This document shows positions 7,677 through 18,847 of a stretch of DNA of 64,000 nt, piece after piece. The notes under the pieces are model-generated. The model searched no databases, had not been told where the DNA came from, and saw nothing but the letters and a program-made list of their open reading frames with translations. A program made the translations under genes and the position numbers. Origin of the DNA: Streptomyces actinomycinicus (GTDB lineage Bacteria; Actinomycetota; Actinomycetes; Streptomycetales; Streptomycetaceae); assembly GCF_016741775.1 (NCBI RefSeq), contig NZ_JAERRK010000009.1, forward strand, positions 124,001 to 188,000, in the 5' to 3' direction. The stretch's first letter is position 1. Every line of letters starts with the position of its first letter.

Positions 7677-8468
7677 GTGTCCGCTACGCCCGTGCTGGCG
7701 TTGCGCGGGGTCTCCAAGCGGTTCGGTGCCGTTCAGGCGCTCACCGACGTAGAGCTCGAGATCCACGCCGGTGAGGTGGTCGCCCTGGTCGGCGACAACG
7801 GTGCCGGAAAGTCCACGCTGGTCAAGACGATCGCCGGCGTCCACCCCATCGACGAGGGTGTCATCGAATGGGATGGCAAGCCCGTGTCGATCAGCAAGCC
7901 GCACGACGCCCAGACGCTGGGCATCGCGACGGTCTACCAGGACCTCGCGCTGTGCGACAACATCGACGTCGTCGGCAACCTGTTCCTCGGCCGTGAGCTG
8001 AAGAAGTGGGGCGTCCTGGACGAGGTCGAGATGGAGCGCCGCTCGCGCGAGCTGCTCACCACGCTGTCGATCCGCATCCCGAGCGTGCGCATCCCGATCG
8101 CCTCGCTCTCCGGCGGCCAGCGCCAGACCGTGGCCATCGCCCGCTCCATGCTCGGCGAGCCCAAGCTGGTCATCCTGGACGAGCCCACCGCCGCCCTCGG
8201 CGTCGAGCAGACCGCCCAGGTCCTCGACCTCGTGGAGCGCCTGCGCGAGCGCGGTCACGCCGTCATCCTCATCAGCCACAACATGGCGGACGTGAAGGCG
8301 GTGGCCGACAAGGTCGCCGTCCTGCGCCTCGGCCGCAACAACGGCGTCTTCGAGGTCAAGACGACCTCGCAGGAGGAGATCATCTCCGCCATCACCGGCG
8401 CCACCGACAACGCCGTGACCCGCCGTGCGGCGCGTACCTCCGGCACCAACGGGGAGGTTTCCAAGTGA
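7677..8468 (+). CDS. xylG: Xylose ABC transporter, ATP-binding protein
   Basis: This 263-aa cytoplasmic ATPase has Walker A GDNGAGKST (about residues 39-47), signature LSGGQRQ, Walker B VILDEPTAALG and an H-loop in ISHNMADVK. GTG 7677 is preferred to ATG 7668, because AAGGAG (7662-7667) stands 9 nt before the GTG and touches the ATG. It contains a single nucleotide-binding domain, whereas many CUT2 sugar ATPases are tandem-domain proteins of about 500 aa, so it should act as a homodimer. Its stop overlaps the xylH start by 4 nt (GTGA). Confidence 0.88.
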   Translation: MSATPVLALRGVSKRFGAVQALTDVELEIHAGEVVALVGDNGAGKSTLVKTIAGVHPIDEGVIEWDGKPVSISKPHDAQTLGIATVYQDLALCDNIDVVGNLFLGRELKKWGVLDEVEMERRSRELLTTLSIRIPSVRIPIASLSGGQRQTVAIARSMLGEPKLVILDEPTAALGVEQTAQVLDLVERLRERGHAVILISHNMADVKAVADKVAVLRLGRNNGVFEVKTTSQEEIISAITGATDNAVTRRAARTSGTNGEVSK

Positions 8469-9775
8469 GCATCGACAAGACCTCCGCGAACCTCGGCAAG
8501 ACGTCCTCGCAGGACGAGGCCGCGGTCGAGAACCCCGAGGCCGCGGCGGCCGCGGTCACCGCCGTCGACCCGCGCCTGCTGGTGCAGGAAGAGGGCCTGC
8601 TCGGCTACTGGCACGAGTTCAAGCGCAAGATGAAGGCCGGCGAGCTGGGTTCCCTCCCGGTCGTCCTGGGCCTGGCGATCATCTGCATCATCTTCCAGGT
8701 CCTGAACTCCGAGTTCCTCTCGGCCCAGAACATCAGCAACATCACGGTCACGATGGTCGGCACGGGCATGATCTCCGTGGGCATCGTCTTCGTGCTGCTG
8801 CTCGGCGAGATCGACCTGTCGGTCGGCTCGGTCAGCGGCGCGGCCAGTGCCCTCGCCGCCGTCCTCACGGTGAACCAGGGCTGGCCCGAGTGGGTGGCCG
8901 TGCTCGTCGCCATCGCCGCCGGTGCCGCCATCGGCGCCCTGCACGGCTTCTTCTTCGCGGTGCTCGGCGCCCCCGCCTTCGCCGTGACGCTGGCCGGTCT
9001 GCTCTTCTGGCTCGGCTTCATGCTGAAGGTGCTGGGCGAGGACGGCACGATCAACCTCGACAGCGACGGTCTGATCGGCAAGCTGACCACGTACACCTTC
9101 ACCGATGTGGCCGCCGCCTACGGCCTGGCCGTCGTCGTGGTCGTCCTGTTCTTCGTGACCTCCTTCCTCGGCAACCGGCGCAGGGAGGCCGCGGGCGTCC
9201 CGTCCCGGCCGCTGAGCGACACGGTCCTGCGCACGGTGCTGCTGGCCGTGGTCTCCTTCGCCGGGGCCTACATGTACAACCAGTACAAGGGTCTGCCGCT
9301 GGCCACGGTGATCTTCCTGGCCTTCCTGGTCGGCACGGACTTCGTGCTGCGGCGCACCTCCTACGGCCGCAAGGTCTTCGCCCTCGGCGGCAGCGTGGAG
9401 GCGTCCCGCCGCGCGGGCATCAACGTCACGGCGGTACGGATCTCCGTCTTCGCGATCTCCGGCGGTTTCGCGGCCATCGGCGGTCTCTTCCTGGCCTCGA
9501 AGATCGCCTCGGCCAACCAGAGCGCCGGTACCGGCGACCTGCTGATGAACGCGATCGCCGCGGCCGTGATCGGCGGCACCTCGCTCTTCGGCGGCCGTGG
9601 CCGCACGTGGAACGCGCTGCTCGGTGTGCTGGTGATCGTGTCCATCCAGTACGGTCTCCAGCTGGAGTCCATCGCGGAGCCGGTGAAGTACATGATCACC
9701 GCCGCTGTGCTGTTGACCACGGTGGTCATCGACTCCATCACGCGCAAGACGCAGAAGACGGCGGGGCGCGCGTAG
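8465..9775 (+). CDS. xylH: Xylose ABC transporter, permease
   Basis: This 436-aa membrane protein of the CUT2/BPD type has about ten hydrophobic segments after a polar N-terminal tail of about 65 residues. It shows the family features GEIDLSVGSVSG (near residue 118) and AGINVTAVRISVFAISGG, with GGTSLFGGRGR near the C-terminus. GTG 8465 overlaps the xylG stop (GTGA), a pattern for translational coupling. It forms the membrane pore of the XylFGH importer. Confidence 0.88.
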   Translation: MSIDKTSANLGKTSSQDEAAVENPEAAAAAVTAVDPRLLVQEEGLLGYWHEFKRKMKAGELGSLPVVLGLAIICIIFQVLNSEFLSAQNISNITVTMVGTGMISVGIVFVLLLGEIDLSVGSVSGAASALAAVLTVNQGWPEWVAVLVAIAAGAAIGALHGFFFAVLGAPAFAVTLAGLLFWLGFMLKVLGEDGTINLDSDGLIGKLTTYTFTDVAAAYGLAVVVVVLFFVTSFLGNRRREAAGVPSRPLSDTVLRTVLLAVVSFAGAYMYNQYKGLPLATVIFLAFLVGTDFVLRRTSYGRKVFALGGSVEASRRAGINVTAVRISVFAISGGFAAIGGLFLASKIASANQSAGTGDLLMNAIAAAVIGGTSLFGGRGRTWNALLGVLVIVSIQYGLQLESIAEPVKYMITAAVLLTTVVIDSITRKTQKTAGRA

Positions 9776-9790
9776 CGCCCGGCCGCCGGG

Positions 9791-9854
9791 GGGGCGCGGG
9801 TGTGACCTGCGGGTGCGGGCCTGTCACGGCTCGTCGCGCAGTTCCCCGCGCCCC
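9791..9854. repeat. Dispersed Streptomyces intergenic repeat, copy B (stem-loop)
   Basis: The copy lies 15 nt after xylH. The arms are GGGGCGCGGG (9791-9800) and CCCGCGCCCC (9845-9854). Against copy A at 2854-2920, a T-A pair in the stem is replaced by C-G with both sides changed, while the core (GTGTGACCTGCGG, CTCGTCGCGCAGTTCCCC) is kept. Confidence 0.75.
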
Positions 9855-9870
9855 TTCGGGTGGGACCAGT

Positions 9871-9894
9871 GCCCGGTGCCTTCAGGTACCGGGC
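9871..9894 (+). terminator. Short hairpin downstream of xylH
   Basis: GCCCGGT (9871-9877) pairs with ACCGGGC (9888-9894) around a 10-nt loop. It follows repeat copy B and precedes the dxs promoter region, so it probably ends xylFGH transcription. Confidence 0.45.
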
Positions 9895-9976
9895 GCTGTC
9901 GTGTCCCGCAAAGCATGAACATTAGACTCGACTGGCCCGGCAACAGCTCGATCAGCTCTACTGCAAGGAGGCACGG

Positions 9977-11905
9977 GTGCCGCTGCTGACCCGCATCAGG
10001 GGACCGCGCGATCTGGACCGGCTCAGCCTGGAGGAGCTGGCCCAGCTGGCGGAGGAGATCCGGACCTTCCTCGTCCAGGAGGTCTCCAAGACCGGCGGGC
10101 ACCTGGGCCCCAACCTCGGTGTGGTGGAGCTGACCATCGCCCTGCACCGGGTCTTCGAGTCCCCGAAGGACAAGGTCCTGTGGGACACCGGCCACCAGTC
10201 CTACGTGCACAAGCTGCTCACGGGCCGGCAGGACTTCTCCAAGCTGAAGATGAAGGGCGGCCTGTCCGGCTACCCCTCGCAGGCCGAGTCCGAGCACGAC
10301 GTCATCGAGAACAGCCACGCCTCCACCGTCCTGGGCTGGGCCGACGGCATCGCCAAGGCCAACGAGCTGCGCAAACGGGACAGTCACGTGGTCGCCGTCA
10401 TCGGTGACGGGGCACTCACCGGCGGCATGGCCTGGGAGGCGCTGAACAACATCGCCGATGCCAAGGACCGGCCGCTGGTCATCGTCGTCAACGACAACGA
10501 GCGGTCGTACGCCCCCACCATCGGCGGACTGGCCAACCACCTGGCGACCCTGCGCACCACCGACGGGTACGAGCGGTTCCTGGCCCGGACGAAGGAACTC
10601 CTGGAGCGCACGCCGGTCGTCGGCAGGCCGCTGTACGAGACCCTGCACGGAGCGAAGAAGGGGTTCAAGGACTTCATCGCCCCGCAGGGCATGTTCGAGG
10701 ACCTGGGCCTGAAGTACGTCGGACCGATCGACGGGCACGACATCGAGGCGCTGGAGTCGGCGCTGGCCCGCGCCAAGCGGTTCGGCGGCCCGGTGATCGT
10801 GCACTGCCTGACCGAGAAGGGCCGCGGCTACCAGCCCGCCCTGCAGGACGAGGCCGACCGCTTCCACGCCGTCGGCAAGATCCACCCGGACACCGGCCTG
10901 CCCATCGCCTCCTCCGGTGCCGACTGGACCTCGGTGTTCGGCGAGGAGATGGTGAAGCTCGGTGAGGAGCGCGAGGACGTCGTCGCGATCACCGCGGCCA
11001 TGCTCCAGCCGGTCGGCCTGGACAAGTTCGCCAAGCGCTTCCCCGAACGCGTGTACGACGTCGGTATCGCCGAGCAGCACGGCGCCGTCTCCGCGGCCGG
11101 CCTCGCGCACGGCGGGGTGCACCCCGTCTTCGCGGTGTACGCCACCTTCCTCAACCGCGCCTTCGACCAGGTCCTCATGGACGTGGCCCTGCACAAGTGC
11201 GGGGTGACCTTCGTACTGGACCGGGCCGGCATCACCGGCACCGACGGCGCCTCGCACAACGGCATGTGGGACATGTCGATCCTGCAGGTCGTACCGGGGC
11301 TGCGGCTGGCCGCCCCGCGCGACGCCGACCAGGTACGGGCCCAGCTGCGCGAGGCCGTCGCCGTCGACGACGCGCCGACCGTGGTGCGCTTCTCCAAGGG
11401 CGCCGTCGGTCCCGCCGTACCGGCCGTCGGACGGGTCGGCGGCATGGACGTGCTCCGCGAGCCGGGCACCGACCGGCCGGACGTGCTGCTGGTCTCCGTC
11501 GGCGCGCTCGCCCCGATGTGCCTGGAGATCGCCGCCCTGCTGGAGAAGCAGGGCATCTCCACCACCGTCGTCGACCCGCGCTGGGTCAAGCCCGTCGACG
11601 AGGCCATGGCCCCGCTCGCCGAGCGGCACCGGGTCGTCGTCACCGTCGAGGACAACAGCCGGGCCGGCGGCGTCGGCTCCGCGATCGCCCAGGCCCTCCG
11701 GGACGCCGGCGTGGACGTGCCGCTGCGTGACTTCGGCATCCCGCCGCGCTTCCTCGACCACGCCTCCCGCGCCGAGGTCATGGCCGAGATCGGGCTGACC
11801 GCGCCGGACATCGCCCGCCAGGTCACCGGGCTGGTCGCCAGGCTCGACGGCAAGTTCGACCGTACGGCCGAGGCGGTGGACTCCGTGGAGCCCGCGCGCG
11901 ACTAG
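9977..11905 (+). CDS. dxs: 1-deoxy-D-xylulose-5-phosphate synthase
   Basis: This 642-aa thiamine-diphosphate enzyme condenses pyruvate and glyceraldehyde 3-phosphate in the first step of the MEP isoprenoid pathway. The GTG start has AAGGAGG (9965-9971) 5 nt upstream. Visible landmarks are GGHLGPNLGVVELT near residue 40, the ThDP-binding GDGALTGGMAWEALNN around residue 140, and the transketolase pyrimidine-domain motif DRAGITGTDGASHNG near residue 415. A C-terminal transketolase domain ends the protein, which is full length. It is monocistronic, with its own terminator. Streptomyces often have a second dxs elsewhere. Confidence 0.95.
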   Translation: MPLLTRIRGPRDLDRLSLEELAQLAEEIRTFLVQEVSKTGGHLGPNLGVVELTIALHRVFESPKDKVLWDTGHQSYVHKLLTGRQDFSKLKMKGGLSGYPSQAESEHDVIENSHASTVLGWADGIAKANELRKRDSHVVAVIGDGALTGGMAWEALNNIADAKDRPLVIVVNDNERSYAPTIGGLANHLATLRTTDGYERFLARTKELLERTPVVGRPLYETLHGAKKGFKDFIAPQGMFEDLGLKYVGPIDGHDIEALESALARAKRFGGPVIVHCLTEKGRGYQPALQDEADRFHAVGKIHPDTGLPIASSGADWTSVFGEEMVKLGEEREDVVAITAAMLQPVGLDKFAKRFPERVYDVGIAEQHGAVSAAGLAHGGVHPVFAVYATFLNRAFDQVLMDVALHKCGVTFVLDRAGITGTDGASHNGMWDMSILQVVPGLRLAAPRDADQVRAQLREAVAVDDAPTVVRFSKGAVGPAVPAVGRVGGMDVLREPGTDRPDVLLVSVGALAPMCLEIAALLEKQGISTTVVDPRWVKPVDEAMAPLAERHRVVVTVEDNSRAGGVGSAIAQALRDAGVDVPLRDFGIPPRFLDHASRAEVMAEIGLTAPDIARQVTGLVARLDGKFDRTAEAVDSVEPARD

Positions 11906-11921
11906 CGCCCCCGCTCGTCAG

Positions 11922-11965
11922 GGGCCGGTTCCGCCACTTCTCCCGGTGGCGGAACCGGCCCTTTT
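11922..11965 (+). terminator. Rho-independent terminator of dxs
   Basis: A perfect 16-bp stem (11922-11937 with 11946-11961) is followed by TTTT. It lies 17 nt after the dxs stop. Confidence 0.92.
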
Positions 11966-12049
11966 GCGTGAACCTGCCTGTGCCGGGGCATACGCATCCC
12001 CAGCCCTCTCGATCATGTCGAGGATGACGAGCGTGTGGGAGGTAGGCCC

Positions 12050-13576
12050 GTGAGCAGCACCCTCTTCCGGACGAAGAAGGTCGAGCAGTCCATCCTCGAC
12101 ACCGAGGAACCGGAGCACGCGCTCAAGAAGTCCCTGTCCGCGCTGGACCTGACCGTCTTCGGCGTCGGCGTCATCATCGGCACCGGCATCTTCGTCCTCA
12201 CCGGCGCGGTGGCCAGGGACGCCGCCGGTCCCGCGGTCTCCCTGTCCTTCGTCGTGGCGGGTGTCGTCTGCGCCCTGGCCGCGCTGTGCTACGCGGAGTT
12301 CGCCTCCACCGTGCCGGTGGCCGGGTCCGCGTACACCTTCTCGTACGCCTCCATCGGCGAGCTTCCGGCCTGGATCATCGGCTGGGACCTGGTGCTGGAG
12401 TTCGCGCTGGGCACCGCGGTGGTCGCCGTCGGCTGGTCGGGCTACTTCCGGTCGTTCCTGGCCGACAACATCGGCTGGCACATCCCCGCGGCGCTCGCCG
12501 GCCGGGAAGGTGCCGACGGTTTCGGGTTCGACATCTGCGCCGCGTTCCTGGTCCTGGTGCTCACGGGCATCCTCGTGCTGGGCATGAAACTGTCCGCGCG
12601 GGTCACCCAGGTGGTCGTGGCGATCAAGCTGACCGTCGTGCTCATCGTGATCATCGCCGGTGCGTTCGTCGTCAACTCCGCCAACTACAGCCCCTTCATC
12701 CCGCCGTCCGCGCCGACCTCGGCCGGGACCAGTCTGAAGACCCCGCTGATCCAGCTGATGTTCGGCTGGGCGCCGTCCGACTTCGGCGTGATGGGCATCT
12801 TCACCGGCGCCTCGATCGTGTTCTTCGCGTTCATCGGCTTCGACGTCGTGGCCACGGCCGCCGAGGAGACCCGCAACCCCCAGCGCGACATGCCGCGCGG
12901 CATCATCGGGTCGCTCTTCATCTGCACGGTGCTGTACGTGGCGGTCTCGATCGTCGTCACCGGCATGCAGAAGTACAAGAGCCTGTCCGTGGAGGCCCCG
13001 CTGGCCGAGGCGTTCAAGGCCACGGGGCATCCCTGGTACGCGGGTCTGATCAGCTTCGGCGCCACCATCGGGCTGATCACGGTCTGCATGATCCTCCTCC
13101 TCGGCCAGACCCGCGTCTTCTTCGCCATGAGCCGTGACGGGCTGCTGCCGCGGTTCTTCTCGCGGACCCACCCGCGCTTCCGGACGCCGTACCGGCCGAC
13201 CATCCTGCTCGGTGTGATCATCGCGATCGTGTCCGGCTTCACCAGCCTCCGGACCCTCGGTGAACTGGTGAACATCGGCACGCTGTTCGCCTTCGTCATC
13301 GTCGCCGTCAGCGTCATCATCCTGCGCAGGACACGCCCGGACCTTCCCCGCGCGTTCCGCACCCCCTGGGTGCCCGTCCTCCCGATCCTGTCGGTGTGCG
13401 CCTCGCTGTGGCTGATGCTCAACCTGCCCGCCGAGACCTGGATCCGCTTCGCGGTCTGGATGGCCGTGGGCATCGTCGTCTACTTCCTCTACGGCCGCTC
13501 CCACAGCCGCCTCGGCCGGCACGAGGAGACCACGGCCGAGGAGATCGAGCACCCGCCGCACGGCGACACGGCCTGA
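12050..13576 (+). CDS. APC-superfamily amino acid permease (cationic amino acid transporter type)
   Basis: This 508-aa integral membrane protein has about twelve transmembrane helices. The family signature near the first helix (GVGVIIGTGIFVLTG) and the helix-3 region with CYAEFASTVPVAGSAYTF fit the CAT group of APC transporters. GTG 12050 was chosen over the GTG at 12035 because GGGAGG (12037-12042) stands 7 nt before it. The substrate cannot be read from sequence. It stands alone between the dxs terminator and a membrane glycosyltransferase gene. Confidence 0.85.
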   Translation: MSSTLFRTKKVEQSILDTEEPEHALKKSLSALDLTVFGVGVIIGTGIFVLTGAVARDAAGPAVSLSFVVAGVVCALAALCYAEFASTVPVAGSAYTFSYASIGELPAWIIGWDLVLEFALGTAVVAVGWSGYFRSFLADNIGWHIPAALAGREGADGFGFDICAAFLVLVLTGILVLGMKLSARVTQVVVAIKLTVVLIVIIAGAFVVNSANYSPFIPPSAPTSAGTSLKTPLIQLMFGWAPSDFGVMGIFTGASIVFFAFIGFDVVATAAEETRNPQRDMPRGIIGSLFICTVLYVAVSIVVTGMQKYKSLSVEAPLAEAFKATGHPWYAGLISFGATIGLITVCMILLLGQTRVFFAMSRDGLLPRFFSRTHPRFRTPYRPTILLGVIIAIVSGFTSLRTLGELVNIGTLFAFVIVAVSVIILRRTRPDLPRAFRTPWVPVLPILSVCASLWLMLNLPAETWIRFAVWMAVGIVVYFLYGRSHSRLGRHEETTAEEIEHPPHGDTA

Positions 13577-13592
13577 CCGGTCAGATCCCCGC

Positions 13593-13636
13593 TCCGGCCC
13601 CGTATGTCCTGCTTCGGCACGGACGGCGGGGCCGGA
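13593..13636 (+). terminator. Hairpin just before the membrane glycosyltransferase gene
   Basis: TCCGGCCCCG (13593-13602) is perfectly complementary to CGGGGCCGGA (13627-13636). The 3' arm ends 4 nt before the GTG start at 13641, so this could terminate the permease transcript or mask initiation of the next gene. Confidence 0.45.
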
Positions 13637-13640
13637 TAGC

Positions 13641-15098
13641 GTGCTGCCCATGCTCGCCGCCCCGCTCGCTCCCGCACGGACCGGCTCCACCCGGACGGCG
13701 TACTGGACGCGGCTCCTGCCCCTGCTCGCGGCCCTGGCCTGTGTCACCCGCCTGCCGTCCTTCACCGGGCCGCTGTGGAACCCCGACGAGGGCTACCTCG
13801 CCGTCCAGGCCCGGCTCCTCGGCGAGGGCGGCCGGCTCTACGAGACCGTGGTGGACCGCAAGCCGCCCCTGCTGCCCTGGCTGTACCAGGCCGCCTTCAC
13901 GGTCTGCGGCTCCGGTTCCCTGACCCCGCTGCGGGTGCTGGCGGTCCTCGCCCAGCTGGCCACCGCCGTCGCCCTGGCCTCCCTGGCCCGGCGCCGCTGG
14001 GGCGACGGCGCGGGCCGCACCGCCGGGGTGCTGTATCTGCTGGTCTCGGTCGGACTGAACCCGGAGGACGCACAGGCCGCCACCTTCGAGGTGTTCATAC
14101 TGCCGTGGACGGCCGCCGCCGTGTGGTGCGCGGACCGCGGGCGCTGGGGCGCCGCCGGAACGGCCGTCGCCTGCGCCTTCCTCACCAAGCAGACCGGCGG
14201 GGCGGTACTGCTGCCGGTGGTGTGGCTGCTGCATCGTCACCGCGCCGGCCCCGCCGGCGCGCTGCGCCTCGGGACCGGTGCGGCCGTCCCCGTGCTGGGC
14301 GCGGCCCTGCTGACCGATCCGGCCGGGTTCCTGTTCTGGACCGTGACCGGTTCCGGCGCCTACGCCTCCTTCACCGGCTCCGAACTCCACGTACTGGCCC
14401 GCGCGCTGACCAACACCGCGATCCTGGCCGGAGCCTGCGCCGGCCTGCTCCCGCCGGTCCTGCGGACGCTGCGCACGGCCCGCGGCGCAGCCGTCGACCT
14501 GTGGCTGTGGCTCGCCTCGTCGGCCCTCGCGGTGACCCTCGGCTTCCACTTCTTCGGCCACTACTTCCTCCAGCTCACCCCTCCCCTGGCCCTGCTGGCC
14601 GCCGCCGCGCTCCGGGCCCAGCCCCGCAAACGGCACGAGGCCGCCGTCTTCACCTCGGCCTGCTGCTGCGTCCTGTTCCTCGTCTGGGGCCTGACCGCCC
14701 CGCGCCCCGAACTCGCCCACGCCCAGCGCCTCGCGGGAGCCCTCGCGCAGCGCACCGGGCCCGCCGACCGGGTCCTGGTGTGGGGGATGCACCCGGAGAC
14801 GTACTGGCTGGCCGGCCGCACCCCCGCGACCCGCTACCTCACCGCGGGCCTGCTCACCAACTACAGCGGGGGCCGGGACGGCCCGCAGGTCGGCGAGGAG
14901 TACGCCGTCGCCGGGGCCTGGCCGGTCTTCCGGCGGGAGCTGGCCGCGCACAGCCCCGCCCTGGTCGTCGACGACTCCCGGGGCAAGCCGTACGCCCCCG
15001 ACCGCGTCCCGGCCCTGCGCCGCCTGCTGACGGCGGGTTACGAGGAGGTGGCCCGGGTGGACGGGGCGGTGCTGTACGCCCGGGTGCCGAAGCCGTAG
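13641..15098 (+). CDS. GT-C type integral membrane glycosyltransferase (family 39/ArnT-like)
   Basis: This 485-aa protein has about ten or more hydrophobic segments and an Asp/Glu-rich first extracellular loop motif NPDEGYLA near residue 50, typical of lipid-phospho-sugar-dependent GT-C enzymes. The C-terminal 100 residues form a soluble domain (VWGMHPETYWLAGR). It probably transfers a polyprenyl-phosphate-linked sugar outside the membrane; acceptor and sugar are unknown. Start could be GTG 13641 or ATG 13650; neither has a strong ribosome-binding site. Confidence 0.7.
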   Translation: MLPMLAAPLAPARTGSTRTAYWTRLLPLLAALACVTRLPSFTGPLWNPDEGYLAVQARLLGEGGRLYETVVDRKPPLLPWLYQAAFTVCGSGSLTPLRVLAVLAQLATAVALASLARRRWGDGAGRTAGVLYLLVSVGLNPEDAQAATFEVFILPWTAAAVWCADRGRWGAAGTAVACAFLTKQTGGAVLLPVVWLLHRHRAGPAGALRLGTGAAVPVLGAALLTDPAGFLFWTVTGSGAYASFTGSELHVLARALTNTAILAGACAGLLPPVLRTLRTARGAAVDLWLWLASSALAVTLGFHFFGHYFLQLTPPLALLAAAALRAQPRKRHEAAVFTSACCCVLFLVWGLTAPRPELAHAQRLAGALAQRTGPADRVLVWGMHPETYWLAGRTPATRYLTAGLLTNYSGGRDGPQVGEEYAVAGAWPVFRRELAAHSPALVVDDSRGKPYAPDRVPALRRLLTAGYEEVARVDGAVLYARVPKP

Positions 15099-15171
15099 GG
15101 GGTGCGGTTCGGTCCCGGACCGTGCGGGGGCCGCGCCGGAGGCCCGGGCGCCGGGACCGTGACGGGCGCGG

Positions 15172-15564
15172 TCAGCCCAGGACCGTGCGCGGCCCGGCGA
15201 CCTCCGCGCCCAGCTCCGTCACCCGGCGCCGCAGCTCGCGGTCGGCGGTCACCACCAGCCGGGCGCGGCCGGTGTGCTCGGCGGCCAGCTCCACGATCCG
15301 GTCGTCCCCGCTGCCCGGTGCCGACTCCACCCGCACCCCCGGCACGGACTGCACTCCACGGGCCGCGCCTTCGACCACCAGTACGATCTCCACGGGCCCC
15401 GCGTGCCCGGGCAGGCCCTCACCGGCCAGCCGGTCCCGCAGCCGCTCGGCCGCTCCCTTGCGGTCCCGCCACCAGCCGTCGGGCCGCGAGCCGACGACGT
15501 TCGCGCCGTCGACGACGACGAGCAGGGGGGCGGGGGAAGCAGCGGGGTCCGCGGGACCGGTCAT
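15172..15564 (-). CDS. Small NYN/PIN-like nuclease-fold protein
   Basis: This 130-aa protein carries the N-terminal motif LLVVVDGANVVGSRPDGWWRD and a C-terminal RLVVTADRELRRRV. The conserved acidic residues (DGAN, DDRIVE, TADREL) match the NYN/YacP-like PIN-fold RNase group. Streptomyces copies are often annotated as NTP pyrophosphohydrolases, without support that I can see. It is convergent with the GT gene and divergent from the next ORF. Confidence 0.65.
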   Translation of the reverse strand: MTGPADPAASPAPLLVVVDGANVVGSRPDGWWRDRKGAAERLRDRLAGEGLPGHAGPVEIVLVVEGAARGVQSVPGVRVESAPGSGDDRIVELAAEHTGRARLVVTADRELRRRVTELGAEVAGPRTVLG

Positions 15565-15638
15565 GCCACACAGGGTCCCACGGCCGGGGACCGGGGGCCG
15601 GGCCCCGGCGCCGGTGCGGACCGGCTTAAAGTGAACCG

Positions 15639-16655
15639 GTGAACGGCGACTGGCTCCTCCGCGGCCGAGACGGCCGGCTCAGTGTCTACCAGCTGTCGGG
15701 CGACGCCGTCCTGTGCAGGGCGGAGCGCGGCCCCCGCGGCCCCTGGTCCGCCCCGCGCACGGTGGGCGGCGAGCAGGAACTGCACCCCGTCCTGGCGGTC
15801 GGCCAGGGCACCGACGGGTACGCCCACCTCGTGTCCTGGCGGCCCACGCACAAGGGCGAGTCCGGGCTGGTGCACTCCACGCACTTCCGCCCGCACCTGG
15901 CGGCCCTGGACTGGAACCCGGTCGGCCACCCCGACCGGACGGGGCAGCGGACCGGCACCCCGGCGGTGGCGGTGGACGCGCAGGGCCGTGCCCACGTCTT
16001 CGTCCCGAACAAGGGCGGCGGGGTGAGCATGCTCGGGCAGAAGGAGAAGGGCGGCTGGGGCCCCTGGCGGGACCTGAAGGGCCGTGAGGTGCGGGACGGA
16101 CTGGCCGCGGTCACGGGGGAGTCGGGCAGGGTCGAACTGTACGCGGCGGTCCCGCAGGGCCTGCTGTACTGGCGTCAGGAGGAGCCGGGCGCCCAGCCCG
16201 TGCTGCAGGAGGCCTTGCAGGCCCCGGTCCGCCCGGGCACCCTGCGCGCCCTCGCCACCTCGCCCGAGAGCACGACCGTCTTCTACACCGACACCTCGGG
16301 CGACCTGTGCGCCTGGCGCCCGGGCGGCGCGCCGGCCACCCTCCTGCCGGCGGCCGGGTCGGGCCCGGTGGCGGCGGTCCGCTGCGACCTGGACGGTCAC
16401 GACTGCACCCTGCTGGCCCAGCGTGCGGCGAGCGGCCGGGTCGCCTTCGCCGCGTACCCCACCGAGTCGGAGTCGGCGGGAGCGTGGTGGTCCGAGTCGG
16501 GTCCGCAACTCCCGGTCGACGCCCGGGTGTCACTGGCGACGGACGAGGACGAGCGGGTGGTGGCGGCAACGTTGTCGCCGTCGACCGGACAGTTGCTGCT
16601 GACCCGGCGGAAGGACGAGCCGGGGCTGGCCCTGGAGGCGTGGCAACAGGTCTGA
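15639..16655 (+). CDS. Uncharacterised protein, probable repeat/beta-propeller fold
   Basis: This 338-aa protein has no signal peptide or membrane segment. Recurrent tryptophan/glycine-rich blades (GDWLLRGRDGRLSVYQL, GGWGPWRDLKG, GDLCAWRPGG) and alternating hydrophobic strands suggest a beta-propeller or lectin-like architecture. The GTG start at 15639 gives an immediate in-phase repeat unit. I do not recognise a characterised homologue. A bidirectional terminator separates it from fadB. Confidence 0.6.
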   Translation: MNGDWLLRGRDGRLSVYQLSGDAVLCRAERGPRGPWSAPRTVGGEQELHPVLAVGQGTDGYAHLVSWRPTHKGESGLVHSTHFRPHLAALDWNPVGHPDRTGQRTGTPAVAVDAQGRAHVFVPNKGGGVSMLGQKEKGGWGPWRDLKGREVRDGLAAVTGESGRVELYAAVPQGLLYWRQEEPGAQPVLQEALQAPVRPGTLRALATSPESTTVFYTDTSGDLCAWRPGGAPATLLPAAGSGPVAAVRCDLDGHDCTLLAQRAASGRVAFAAYPTESESAGAWWSESGPQLPVDARVSLATDEDERVVAATLSPSTGQLLLTRRKDEPGLALEAWQQV

Positions 16656-16672
16656 GCGCGCCGGACCATGCG

Positions 16673-16702
16673 AAAGGGCCCCCGCCGCAGCGGGGGCCCT
16701 TC
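16673..16702. terminator. Bidirectional terminator between convergent genes
   Basis: AAAGGGCCCCCGC (16673-16685) and GCGGGGGCCCTTT (16690-16702) form a perfect 13-bp stem with a CGCA loop and A/T tails on both sides. It serves the ORF ending at 16655 and fadB ending at 16718. Confidence 0.92.
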
Positions 16703-16717
16703 CCTATGTCACCGGTG

Positions 16718-18843
<2,126 letters not shown>

Positions 18844-18847
<4 letters not shown>

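Noticed and set aside
15172..15564. Nucleotide pyrophosphohydrolase
   Set aside because: There is no Nudix box or MazG motif; the DGANVVG and TADREL motifs fit a NYN/PIN fold better.
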